Shown one piece after another: positions 1-8,762 of a stretch of DNA of 64,000 bases. Position 1 is the stretch's first letter. Each line of letters starts with the position of its first letter. Made by a program: the position numbers and the translations under genes. The DNA is taken from assembly GCA_020634035.1 (NCBI GenBank), contig JACKCM010000004.1, positions 186,001-250,000 of the forward strand, written 5' to 3'. This DNA comes from Candidatus Obscuribacterales bacterium. Its GTDB lineage: Bacteria > Cyanobacteriota > Vampirovibrionia > Obscuribacterales > Obscuribacteraceae. A model generated the notes under the pieces. The model searched no databases. It was not told the origin of the DNA and saw nothing but the letters and a program-made list of their open reading frames with translations.

Positions 1-2
1 GC

Positions 3-2189
3 AAGTCCAGGAGAAGGCAAACACTTTTAGGGCTGATCGGGACTGGAGGAGGCGTCGATCGCTGTCGATGTTCCGGCCTGCGTCGAAAAGGCGATGTCCA
101 GACTCTGTATGAAAGAAACCGGCAGACGTTTTATGAATCTTCTGAAGAGGAGGATTCGTCAGAGTTGCCGGATCTTGGCGAGGACTTTCAGATTCTCGAA
201 TTGCTCGGGTCCGGAGCCATGGGTGTGGTCTATCGTGTAAAGCAGATATCGCAGAAAGAAGAGTATGCGGTTAAGGTAATGCGCGCTGAGGTCTCTCGCG
301 ACAAGCAACTGGTGAAGCGCTTCAAGCTAGAGGCTAAGGCTGTGGAAAGTCTTGATCATCCAAACTTAATACCGGTTTTCGGCCAGGGTAAAGCCAGGGG
401 TAAGTCCGATGAAGAGTTGCCCTATCTTTTGATGGGATTGAGCCGGGGCGAGAGCTTAAAGTCCCTTCTAAAAAAAGGAGAACGCTTCGATAAAGAGAGA
501 ATTCTGAATATTATGGTTCAAGTCGCAGAAGCGCTTGCCCATGCCCACGCAAACGGCATCATTCATCGTGATATCAAGCCATCTAATATCATGATCGAAA
601 AGAATGAGCTTGGAGAAGACCATGTCAAAGTGCTGGATTTCAGCATCGCTAAAGTCAATCCGGTGGAGAATCGAGTCGGTCAGGGTCTGACTATGACCGG
701 AGAGTTTCTTGGAACACCTGCTTATATGAGTCCGGAGAGTTGTATCGGCCGAGCTGTGGACGAGAGGTCGGATCTATATTCTTTCGGTTGTGTATTCTAT
801 GAATTGCTTATGGGCGCGCCACCATTTGCAGGGCATAATCCGGTGCAGATCATCGTCGATCATATTAACACGACTCCGGCATCACTGCCTCAGGACCGGG
901 GCAAAGGCAGCGATCTGGAGAGGTTCGTGATGAAGCTCTTGAGAAAGGAGCCCTCTGATCGTTATCAATCTATCGCTGAAATGTTGGTCGACTTGAAAGC
1001 CTTGAAAGAAGGGAAGAAAGTCAAGATCAAGGAAGCGGCCAAAGTTATCGATGAGAAGCGTGAAGCCATGGTAGCAGTCGGCATAATTTTTCTGACCCTC
1101 TGTCTGGTTCTTGCTCCGGGGATCTATTTTCTCGGCTTCATGCAAGAGAATCGTGCATATGATCCTCGTAGTCACATTGCCCAGTTGAAGTTAGACAAAG
1201 CGCAGGTGTCAGTGTCTTCCAGCCCTAGCGCAGAAGCAGCAGGGCCGGTTACGTATGAACTCAAGAACGAATTTAAAGAAGTTATCTATAAAGCTGTGGG
1301 AAGAGATCGCAATGACGCTATTCGAGGCGCTGTTCAGGGAGCTGTCAAAGCCAAGGTCAGCCTTCGTGGTGTGCATCTCGACAATGTCGATCTCAGTAAT
1401 CTCAATCTGGAGGGCGCGGACTTTGCCGGTGCTCGTTTCCTTTCGGTTGATCTAACATCCACCAATTTAAAAAACGTAAACTTTATGAACGCGAGACTGA
1501 GTCGCTGCCGGGCGTCGAATGCCGATTTCGAGAACTGCGATTTTTCGGACTGCAACTTTCAGCAAGTTGCCCTCGAGAAGAGCCATCTTGCAAACTGCAA
1601 ATTTCAGGAGTCTCAGTTTTTTGATGCCATCCTCAACGGTGCCGATTGCACTGGTGCGAAATTTGTTCAAGCCAATTTCAGGAATTCGCAGCTTCTCAAT
1701 ACCGCTTTTGCCGATGCAAGTATCGAACAGAGTAACTTCACCAATTCCCCCTGTGGGGGTGCTGATTTTAGTAGATCTACAATGTATAGAGTCTCTTACT
1801 TCAAGAGCAAGATCTCAAATGTTCGCTTTGCCGACTCTAAATTGAATAATGTGAGTTATGAAAGCTGTTTCGGTACCAATGTCGATTTCAATGGCTGTGT
1901 CGCCGAGCAGTTGAGTTTTAAGAACAGCAGCTTCACCAACTCCGATTTCAGAAACAGCAAACTGAATTCATTTATCAGTAGCGGTTCGAATTTCGAGCAG
2001 TCGGTCTTTTCCGGAGCAGAAGTGAGCCGTATGTCGTTGCACAAAAGTTTTTTCGACAGAACCAAATTTGAAGGAACAGTCTTTCTGGATTACAGCGAGA
2101 TTCCTGATTTCAAGTTTGGGATGAACAGCTTCCGCAAGGCTTCTTTCAAAAATGCCCGAGCCAGCGGATATAAAAACAAAAGTTGGTAG
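3..2189 (+). CDS. Membrane Ser/Thr protein kinase with pentapeptide-repeat sensor (5' end cut)
   Basis: The frame is open to the left edge with no ATG or GTG, so the true start lies outside the window; a TTG at 165 just precedes the kinase domain (numbering from it). A Hanks-type kinase phosphorylates Ser/Thr on cytoplasmic proteins. Seen: glycine loop GSGAMG (15-20), catalytic Lys37 in AVKVM, HRD with Asp136, DFS (158-160) where most kinases have DFG, and MSPE at the end of the activation segment. One membrane helix at about 302-326 is followed by roughly 240 residues of pentapeptide repeats (for example LSNLNLEGADF), expected to fold as a right-handed beta helix outside the membrane. The upstream in-frame stretch is basic and Cys-containing. 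Confident as a kinase; the ligand of the repeat part is unknown. Confidence 0.9.
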   Translation, partial: KSRRRQTLLGLIGTGGGVDRCRCSGLRRKGDVQTLYERNRQTFYESSEEEDSSELPDLGEDFQILELLGSGAMGVVYRVKQISQKEEYAVKVMRAEVSRDKQLVKRFKLEAKAVESLDHPNLIPVFGQGKARGKSDEELPYLLMGLSRGESLKSLLKKGERFDKERILNIMVQVAEALAHAHANGIIHRDIKPSNIMIEKNELGEDHVKVLDFSIAKVNPVENRVGQGLTMTGEFLGTPAYMSPESCIGRAVDERSDLYSFGCVFYELLMGAPPFAGHNPVQIIVDHINTTPASLPQDRGKGSDLERFVMKLLRKEPSDRYQSIAEMLVDLKALKEGKKVKIKEAAKVIDEKREAMVAVGIIFLTLCLVLAPGIYFLGFMQENRAYDPRSHIAQLKLDKAQVSVSSSPSAEAAGPVTYELKNEFKEVIYKAVGRDRNDAIRGAVQGAVKAKVSLRGVHLDNVDLSNLNLEGADFAGARFLSVDLTSTNLKNVNFMNARLSRCRASNADFENCDFSDCNFQQVALEKSHLANCKFQESQFFDAILNGADCTGAKFVQANFRNSQLLNTAFADASIEQSNFTNSPCGGADFSRSTMYRVSYFKSKISNVRFADSKLNNVSYESCFGTNVDFNGCVAEQLSFKNSSFTNSDFRNSKLNSFISSGSNFEQSVFSGAEVSRMSLHKSFFDRTKFEGTVFLDYSEIPDFKFGMNSFRKASFKNARASGYKNKSW

Positions 2190-2204
2190 CAATTTGGTAA
2201 CCGT

Positions 2205-2223
2205 TATCCCCACCCCGGGGATA
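2205..2223 (+). terminator. Hairpin after the kinase gene
   Basis: A perfect 7-bp inverted repeat (TATCCCC and GGGGATA) with a 5-nt loop lies 15 bases after the kinase stop codon. There is no T-run after it, so it may be a poor terminator or only an mRNA-end stem. Confidence 0.4.
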
Positions 2224-2284
2224 GCTTAAATTCTCATGCTTCATTGGTTAGGATGGGCAGAGTTAGACTTTTGGAGGCATTGTC

Positions 2285-2506
2285 ATGAATAGAACCAGAC
2301 GCAGTCGAAAAGGCCAGAGCATGGTGGAGTACGCGATAGGCATAGGCGCAGTGGCAGCCCTCTGTATGGTGGCTCTTGGTTCACTTGGACATATCTGTGG
2401 CGATATGATTTCGATGGTTTGCCATTCGATTATCGCCCCCGGACAGCATTCACCTATGCCCGGAAGAACCATTAACCCGAGTGCTACTCCCTGGGTTCTT
2501 GAATAA
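2285..2506 (+). CDS. Flp/Fap-type class IVb pilin-like small protein
   Basis: 73 residues. Basic N-terminus (MNRTRRSRKG) then GQSMVEYAIGIG and a single hydrophobic helix, the hallmark of Flp pilins, which are cut by a TadV-type prepilin peptidase after the Gly and assembled into Tad pili. The Glu at +5 of the mature protein is present (in MVEYA). The C-terminal part has two Cys and a Pro-rich tail, longer than in typical Flp. A good ribosome site (GGAGG, 2273-2277) sits 7 bases before the ATG. No Tad assembly ATPase or secretin lies nearby; TadE/TadG-like genes are about 28-33 kb away. Confidence 0.75.
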   Translation: MNRTRRSRKGQSMVEYAIGIGAVAALCMVALGSLGHICGDMISMVCHSIIAPGQHSPMPGRTINPSATPWVLE

Positions 2507-2509
2507 AAA

Positions 2510-2821
2510 TCAGTCCAGAGGACTTTCTTCAACAAAGAGCATTGCCGGTCCGGCGTGCACCACCCGCACGATGGCGCCCCTTTCGAAGTGGGCTTCGCGG
2601 TTCATGGCCCTCGCCGGATACTTAAGCTCTCTATCGTCATCAGAATAGACTTCACCGGGGGTGTTCTTATAGATTGGCACCGCTACCTCGAAGTCTTTGC
2701 CGATCTTTTCTTTGTGGTTTTCAATCTTGGTGCGTCGATCCAGCTTCTTCACGACATCGTCGCAAAGCTTGGTCACGTCCTCTTTGACTTTTATCGCTGT
2801 TTTTAGAAGATCACTCAACAT
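2510..2821 (-). CDS. Conserved small protein, possible NfeD-like C-terminal fold
   Basis: 103 residues, no signal peptide or membrane helix. The N-terminal half is a charged helix (MLSDLLKTAIKVKEDV). The C-terminal stretch ERGAIVRVVHAGPAMLFVEE resembles the small beta-barrel (OB-type) end of NfeD proteins, but this is by eye only. It begins 29 bases downstream of the amidotransferase/transglutaminase fusion on the same strand, so the two probably share a transcript. Function not recognised. Confidence 0.6.
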   Translation of the reverse strand: MLSDLLKTAIKVKEDVTKLCDDVVKKLDRRTKIENHKEKIGKDFEVAVPIYKNTPGEVYSDDDRELKYPARAMNREAHFERGAIVRVVHAGPAMLFVEESPLD

Positions 2822-2850
2822 CGAAACGCTTCAACCTCTTTTGTCTCTTA

Positions 2851-4848
2851 TTAACTTTCGTCCACTGTTACCCTGACTGCTACCGTAAGTTTTTCCGAGC
2901 CGCCGCCCTTATATATGGTGCCCGAGGTGGGTGAGGCGTCACGATAATTTCTTCCTGCCGCTACTCTAACATGATCATGACCGACAAGGCATCCGTTGGT
3001 CGGGTCGAAGCCGTACCAGCCACACCAGGGCAGATAGAGTTCGGTCCATGCATGGGAGGCTTCGGATTGAACTTTGTTTTCATAGTCGGCACCGGTGTTG
3101 ATATAGCCGACGCGATAGCGGGCAGGTATACCCAAAAGTCTCGCCATGCAGATGAATAAATTGGCAAAATCCTGGCAGACCCCTTTTCTTTTAGTGAAGA
3201 CTTCGAAGGGGGTGGTTTGCAGATTGGTAGAGCCGCTCACATATGTGTAGTCCGAGAAAATGGTGCGATTGATCTCCATCAAGGCTTCCAGAAGGTCGAA
3301 ATCTTCTCGTTTGACAAAGCCCATGGCATATTCTGTCAGGGTGCGGAGCTCGCTTTCGGGCAATTCTGGTGGTAGCAAATACGGTAGCATCATCTGACGC
3401 TGCCAGGGCATCCAGACCAGAGGCACGGTCATTCGTTCTGAGGTGGAGCTGAGAAGCGGATAGGGATGTAGTTTGACTTTCGATATCGCTTTTATAGACA
3501 ATTTTTTATACGGGGTGTCTATTTTTGCATCGGTGCTGCGGTTGCCGAATACATCCTCGAACTCTCGGGTTTCGCCTTGCGGGCTGATTTCGAGCCTGTA
3601 CTCGAGTAACTCTTGTTGGTGATCTTGAACAGGCTTCAGATGCAGGCGATGGGTGCTGTACTCGACCGGAGTCGTATATTCGTAGCTGGTTTCATGAAAG
3701 ACGGTCAGGATGCGCGGCTTTATGGAAGGCGGCGCGTTTATTGAACGTACCGGCTCTACCACCAGGGCACTGGTGCCACCTAAAACCGGCTCTATTAGAG
3801 GAGAGCTGGCATATGAAGTGGTGGCGGCATTGACAATATTTTCTTGCCGCTTGAGCTGGCAGAACTCGCCGTCGACATGGAAGCTCGCCGAATTGGGATT
3901 GATAGTGTTCTCCAGCTCAGCCATCGCCTGGGCGCCGGCCTGGGAAGCAAGTGGCATCTGTTGTTCGAAGTTCGGCGTATTTAAAGGAGCTGAAACGCTT
4001 TCGACCTTCTTCTCCATCTCGTGGGTCTGGCTCTGAGCCGCTTTAGTATCCGGCTGATGGCTTCTGTAGATGATTTTGCCAAGTTTGGCAACCATAAGGG
4101 CCCCCGGCGGAATCTCCTCCCAGGTGCCATCGGACATCGGGCTCGATGTAATCAGTACCATAGTGCGGTTCTGGTCGAGAGGGTCGGAGAAGTCTATTTC
4201 GAGAGAATCGTTGTGCAGGACGGTGACATGATGGGGCGGGGTACGACGTGAAGCATATAGCGCATCGCCTCTGCCCTGGCTGTCTCGGTACGCCATCAGG
4301 ATGTTTCCATCCGAGAAGAGAAAGTCCGAGGGCCCGTATTGATTGATAGTTTTGAAGAGCTGATGCATATAGCTCCAGCCGGCTTTATTAAGGGTACGTG
4401 CACCTTTCAAGCGGAGCTGGGTGAGGATCCAGCAGAAGGCATATTCCGAATCTGAGCGGCCCACCGGTTCATAAAAGGGGTCTTCGCCCAGGGGCAATTC
4501 GGTGATTATATGCTTGGAGAGATGACCTATATGGGCGAAAAGCCAGTGCCTGCCTGCAAAACGACCCAGAAAAGGCATGGTGTCTTGCTGAGAAACTCGC
4601 TTGGCAGCGCCGCGAAGCTGGCAGACAAAGACGCTGGAGCGGAATCTGTCCCAATCCCGTAGCACTCTTCGCATCACCGATTCTCTCGTGGTGCGAGGAT
4701 TTTTTATTACGACCCCTGCCAGATCATCGGACGGATACCAGCCGAATCCCCATCCGCCTTCTTCCCTGGTGCCTTCTTCCAGCCCAAAAAGGGTTATGGA
4801 TGGTGAGGCGGGGCTGTCGAAGGACATGCCTAATATTTCACTGCTCAT
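2851..4848 (-). CDS. Class II glutamine-amidotransferase-like domain fused to transglutaminase
   Basis: 665 residues, two enzymes in one chain. Residues 1-270 resemble YafJ-type class II amidotransferases (Ntn-hydrolase fold: EILGMSFDSP, GGWGFGWYP, FVCQLRGAA, FAHIGHLS), but where that family has the N-terminal nucleophile Cys (MCELLGMS) this protein reads MSSEILGMS, so Ser replaces Cys. An in-frame TAA two codons upstream fixes the start. A Ser/Pro-rich linker follows. Residues about 380-665 are a bacterial transglutaminase-like protein (beta-sandwich N-domain, then the core), with a complete triad Cys558 (GVCQDF), His599 (SHAWTE), Asp615 (FDPTNG). It is divergent from the DUF2126 gene 85 bases away, whose product carries the same transglutaminase domains. 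Likely a protease or amide-processing enzyme of the ligation cluster. Confidence 0.85.
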   Translation of the reverse strand: MSSEILGMSFDSPASPSITLFGLEEGTREEGGWGFGWYPSDDLAGVVIKNPRTTRESVMRRVLRDWDRFRSSVFVCQLRGAAKRVSQQDTMPFLGRFAGRHWLFAHIGHLSKHIITELPLGEDPFYEPVGRSDSEYAFCWILTQLRLKGARTLNKAGWSYMHQLFKTINQYGPSDFLFSDGNILMAYRDSQGRGDALYASRRTPPHHVTVLHNDSLEIDFSDPLDQNRTMVLITSSPMSDGTWEEIPPGALMVAKLGKIIYRSHQPDTKAAQSQTHEMEKKVESVSAPLNTPNFEQQMPLASQAGAQAMAELENTINPNSASFHVDGEFCQLKRQENIVNAATTSYASSPLIEPVLGGTSALVVEPVRSINAPPSIKPRILTVFHETSYEYTTPVEYSTHRLHLKPVQDHQQELLEYRLEISPQGETREFEDVFGNRSTDAKIDTPYKKLSIKAISKVKLHPYPLLSSTSERMTVPLVWMPWQRQMMLPYLLPPELPESELRTLTEYAMGFVKREDFDLLEALMEINRTIFSDYTYVSGSTNLQTTPFEVFTKRKGVCQDFANLFICMARLLGIPARYRVGYINTGADYENKVQSEASHAWTELYLPWCGWYGFDPTNGCLVGHDHVRVAAGRNYRDASPTSGTIYKGGGSEKLTVAVRVTVDES

Positions 4849-4933
4849 GATTTATTTACGATGGGACTCGACTTTCAGATGAACTATACTTACCGAACTA
4901 ACCAATTCCTAATGTAGCACGCCGGCAGAGGTC

Positions 4934-7900
4934 ATGAAGTATCGCATTCAGCATCTGACAAGTTATCACTACTCCGGGGAAGTGGACCTGGGACCTCATA
5001 TAGTGCGCTTGCGGCCTGCGGTGCATGCCAAGAGCAAGGTGCTCAGCTATAGCCTGACTGTTAAGCCTGATTGCCAGGTCAGATGGCAGTATGACCCCTG
5101 GAACAATCTTATCGCCAGGCTGGCTTTTCCGCCGGATAGAAAGTTTAACGAGCTAGCCTTGTGCGTTGACGCCACGGTGGAAATAAAGCCTATAAACCCC
5201 TTTGATTTCTATGTGGAGAGCTGGTGTGAACAGATCCCTTTCGACTATCCGGAAGCTGTCCAGAAAGAGCTTTTGCCGTTTTTAGAAAAGCCCGAAGGGG
5301 GAGCCCTCTTTAATGAATTCCTAAAGAAGTTTTCCCTGGAAGGCACGCTTATACAGTTTCTCGTCAACCTCAATGCCACGGTTTTCAAGACAATTGCTTA
5401 TGAGGTCAGGCACGAGCCCGGTATTCAGACCAGCGAGGAGACTCTGACCCGTGGAGCCGGCTCTTGCCGGGACACGGCGCTTCTCACCATGGAGATTTTG
5501 CGTTCACTCGGGTTTGCTGCCCGCTTCGTGAGCGGCTATCTTCTGCAGGAGGTCGAGGAGGAGATGAAACTCGATCTTCACGCCTGGACCGAGGTCTATG
5601 TGCCCGGCGCCGGCTGGATCGGTCTCGATGGTACCAGCGGCTTGTTATGCGCCGAAGGGCACATTCCTCTAGCCTGCACTGTAACCGCCGAGCAGGCTGC
5701 TCCAGTATATGGCACCGCCAGCAGTGCGGCCGTGCGCTTCGATGTTCATTCAAATGTCTCGATAGTGGGTGACGAGACCAGTCCGGATAAACCTTATTCC
5801 GGTGAGACCTGGAGAGACATTCTCAAGACCGGTGACTCGGTGGATGTTCTTCTCGATAGTACCGGCACAGTGCTGACCTCCGGCGGGGAGCCGACTTTCA
5901 CCGCCGTGGATAGCGACGCTCGACAGCCCGAGTGGTTTCTTGCCGCCCTGGGTCGATCTAAGAGAGTCAAGGCCGCTTGTGTTCTAGAGCATCTTTATGA
6001 ACAGTTCGGTGAAGGACCGCTGCCCATATTCGGAACCGGCAAGCTCTATCCGGGAGAGGATGATCCTCGATGGGCCCTTTCTCTTCTGTGGCGAGTGGAC
6101 GGAGAGCCTATCTGGCTCAATAAAGATCTTCTAGATTTTAAGCTCACATCTGACGAGCAGGGTGAAGTCGATGCCGATGACACAGATTACGGACTTGTCA
6201 AAGCAAGAGAGTTTCTGGAGGCACTTTCCGAAAAACTGTCTATCGAACCGAATATAATACCAGGCTATGAAGACCCTGTTCATCTGGTAATCGCGGAAGA
6301 AAACCTGCCCTGTGAAGAAGAGCTTGGCGATCTGGCGAACTATTGCGATCTCGATGATCGTGATGAGCGCAAGCGCTTGTCGAAGATCCTCGATAGAGGA
6401 GCCGGTACCCCCGTGGGTCTGGCTCTTCCTCTCACCCGTCTTGGCGGGAGCTGGTATTCTCAGGGATGGAAGTTCAAGCGCGATCATATGTATCTTGTGC
6501 CTGGCCGCAGTCCGATGGGATTGCGACTGCCTTTGCATCGTATCAAATCGAATATCGAGGCAGACTTTGTCCGGGACCCTTCGGTAGAAGCAGGCTCTCT
6601 GCCAAAGCGAAGCGATTTACAGAATAGCGAAGCCGGGGCAGAGCCAGGAAATGGAGATGAAAAATCCGACTTGCCGGTTACAGCTCTGTGCATAGAACCC
6701 CATGGTGACAGTCTCGGTGTTTTCTTGCCGCCACTATCGGCGGTGGATGATTATCTAGCCCTGATAGAAGCGGTGGAAGAGGCCGCGGTTATCAGCTCTG
6801 TGCGGATTCGTATCGAGGGCTATCCACCCCCCCCTGACTCGAGGGTGAGATCCCTTTCTCTTACTCCGGACCCCGGAGTGCTGGAAGCCAATATGCCTGT
6901 TTGTGAAAGTCTCAGGCAGTATGCGCGAGCGCTTGAATTTCTGTCAGATTCTGCTGGGCGCTGCGGTCTGGGTCTGGAGAAGTATCAGCTTGACGGGCGC
7001 ACGGTCGGCACTGGTGGTGGGCATCATATTACCCTGGGCGGGCCCTCTACTCTGGAGAGCCCTTTCATTCAACATCCGCATTTGCTGGCCAGTATGGTTC
7101 GTTATTTTCAGAATCATCCAAGCCTCTCTTTCTTCTTTACCGGCTTATTCGTAGGACCTCATTCCCAGGCGCCGCGAATTGATGAAGCCCGGCAAGAGAG
7201 TCTCTACGAGCTGGAGCTGGCCCTCGCTCAGTTTCCTATGCCTCTGCCTGATCACCGTCTTGATTCTAATGGCTCTGAAGATCCGCAGCCCTGGCTCACT
7301 GACCGTCTGCTTCGCAATATACTTGTGGATGTGACCGGCAATACGCACAGGGCAGAGATATGCATAGATAAGCTCTATAACCCGGAATCACAAACCGGCA
7401 GGCTCGGCTTAGTAGAGTTGCGCGCTTTCGAGATGCCGCCCCATCACCAGATGGCTGTGGTGCAGATGCTTTTGATCAGGTCATTGATCTGTCGCTTTCT
7501 GCTGTCTCCCTATAGAGAAAAGTTGATTCACTGGTCCGATGCATTGCACGATAAGTTTATGCTGCCTCATTTCTTGCTCGAAGATCTGCTAGATGTATTG
7601 CGAGATTTGCAGGACCATGGCATCGAGTTGCAAGCCGAATGGTTCAAGCCTTTTTTAGATTTTCGTTTTCCTTTATTAGGAACCATGAATCTAGAAAAAG
7701 TGAGACTGGAACTGAGAGTAGCCCATGAGCCCTGGTATGTGCTCTCTGTGATGGAAGACAGCGCCCAGCGTTCGACCTTGAGTCGACCGGTGGATTCTTC
7801 GATGGAGCGACTACAAATTCGGGTATCTAATTTAAACGCAGAAAGACACAAGCTCCTGGTCAATGGTGTCGAGATGCCGCTCGTTAGCGTCGGTCCTGCC

Positions 7901-8215
7901 GGAGAGTACATAGCAGCCGTCAGATTCAGGGCCTGGCAGCCGCCCAATTGTCTGCATCCTAATATTGAAGTGCATCATCCTCTCAGGTTCGAGGTGCTCG
8001 ATAGTTGGTCGAAGCGTTCTCTAGGAGCCTGTCAGTATCATGTCGTGCATCCTGAAGGAAAGCTCTACGAAGAACCGCCACTGACCAGACACGATGCCAG
8101 TGCCCGGGTCTATCGAAGATTTGTCGAGGGCAATCATACCCCCTGGCCGGTGGAGTATCGAGCTGTCACCGATAATGGTGCCGGATCCGTCACCCTCGAC
8201 CTTCGTCTCTATTGA
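4934..8215 (+). CDS. Transglutaminase fused to DUF2126 amidoligase (glutamine-synthetase-like fold)
   Basis: 1093 residues. Residues 1-250: bacterial transglutaminase N-domain (MKYRIQHLTSYHYSG) and core with triad Cys178 (GSCRDTALL), His216 (LHAWTEVY), Asp232 (GLDGTSG). From about 310: the DUF2126 domain, with LTSGGEPTFTA, the Gly/His-rich GTGGGHHITLGGP and FFFTGLFVGPHSQAPR. DUF2126 belongs to the glutamine-synthetase-like carboxylate-amine ligases predicted by Iyer, Aravind and colleagues, so ATP-driven amide-bond formation is expected; substrates are unknown. Length is typical for this fusion. The start is supported by AGAGG 5 bases before the ATG. It is cytoplasmic, with no signal peptide. 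Confidence 0.92.
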   Translation: MKYRIQHLTSYHYSGEVDLGPHIVRLRPAVHAKSKVLSYSLTVKPDCQVRWQYDPWNNLIARLAFPPDRKFNELALCVDATVEIKPINPFDFYVESWCEQIPFDYPEAVQKELLPFLEKPEGGALFNEFLKKFSLEGTLIQFLVNLNATVFKTIAYEVRHEPGIQTSEETLTRGAGSCRDTALLTMEILRSLGFAARFVSGYLLQEVEEEMKLDLHAWTEVYVPGAGWIGLDGTSGLLCAEGHIPLACTVTAEQAAPVYGTASSAAVRFDVHSNVSIVGDETSPDKPYSGETWRDILKTGDSVDVLLDSTGTVLTSGGEPTFTAVDSDARQPEWFLAALGRSKRVKAACVLEHLYEQFGEGPLPIFGTGKLYPGEDDPRWALSLLWRVDGEPIWLNKDLLDFKLTSDEQGEVDADDTDYGLVKAREFLEALSEKLSIEPNIIPGYEDPVHLVIAEENLPCEEELGDLANYCDLDDRDERKRLSKILDRGAGTPVGLALPLTRLGGSWYSQGWKFKRDHMYLVPGRSPMGLRLPLHRIKSNIEADFVRDPSVEAGSLPKRSDLQNSEAGAEPGNGDEKSDLPVTALCIEPHGDSLGVFLPPLSAVDDYLALIEAVEEAAVISSVRIRIEGYPPPPDSRVRSLSLTPDPGVLEANMPVCESLRQYARALEFLSDSAGRCGLGLEKYQLDGRTVGTGGGHHITLGGPSTLESPFIQHPHLLASMVRYFQNHPSLSFFFTGLFVGPHSQAPRIDEARQESLYELELALAQFPMPLPDHRLDSNGSEDPQPWLTDRLLRNILVDVTGNTHRAEICIDKLYNPESQTGRLGLVELRAFEMPPHHQMAVVQMLLIRSLICRFLLSPYREKLIHWSDALHDKFMLPHFLLEDLLDVLRDLQDHGIELQAEWFKPFLDFRFPLLGTMNLEKVRLELRVAHEPWYVLSVMEDSAQRSTLSRPVDSSMERLQIRVSNLNAERHKLLVNGVEMPLVSVGPAGEYIAAVRFRAWQPPNCLHPNIEVHHPLRFEVLDSWSKRSLGACQYHVVHPEGKLYEEPPLTRHDASARVYRRFVEGNHTPWPVEYRAVTDNGAGSVTLDLRLY

Positions 8216-8295
8216 TGCTTGGCGTCTGCTCAGGGATGTTTAATGTTTTTAGTTTGCCCTGTTACAGTGATAATACAGCTACAAAAATAGAAGAG

Positions 8296-8757
8296 TCAAA
8301 ACGTCCACTTCTCTTGTTTAATGAGATACAGAAGATTTCCCCAGTTGACAGACCGATCTATGCAAACATCAGGAATTCGTGGTTTGGATGGTTTGCTTAT
8401 TTCTCCTGTTATGACCGTACAAGAGTTAAGTTCTGCCAATGCTATAACGAAAGGATCTGCTGCAGATCTGCCACTGGATATTTCGACTAAATTGGGATGA
8501 GTCGTTAAAATATCAATGACCTTTTCTTGAATCTGTGTATCGACCTTTAAAAACAGATTACTTTGATTTTTGCACCAAGCAAGGCAATCATCATCGACCT
8601 TCTCAAGCTCTTTTTCTACTTCCTCTGTTGCTCGAATCCTGCCATCTTCAATTGCATCTGCTAGTTTGTCCCAAAGTCCAGGAAACGAGCTCTTAGGGTA
8701 GTGACGAACCCATCCATCAAGAATTGCGCTTGTATCAAGGCTGTACAGAATAGGCAT
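8296..8757 (-). CDS. PIN-domain DUF4411-family protein, likely toxin
   Basis: 153 residues. PIN-type nuclease features: N-terminal YSLDTSAILDGW with the first acidic residue Asp8, acidic residues in EEVEKELEKVDDD, then SAADPFVIALAEL with a third acidic site and CTVITGE. The family is a predicted RNase toxin. It starts 5 bases after the HTH/ImmA-type gene, an arrangement known for DUF4411 toxins. The pair is visibly more AT-rich than the flanking genes and sits between the two halves of the amidoligase cluster, suggesting insertion by transfer. RNase activity is inferred. Confidence 0.8.
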   Translation of the reverse strand: MPILYSLDTSAILDGWVRHYPKSSFPGLWDKLADAIEDGRIRATEEVEKELEKVDDDCLAWCKNQSNLFLKVDTQIQEKVIDILTTHPNLVEISSGRSAADPFVIALAELNSCTVITGEISKPSKPRIPDVCIDRSVNWGNLLYLIKQEKWTF

Positions 8758-8762
8758 ATGAA

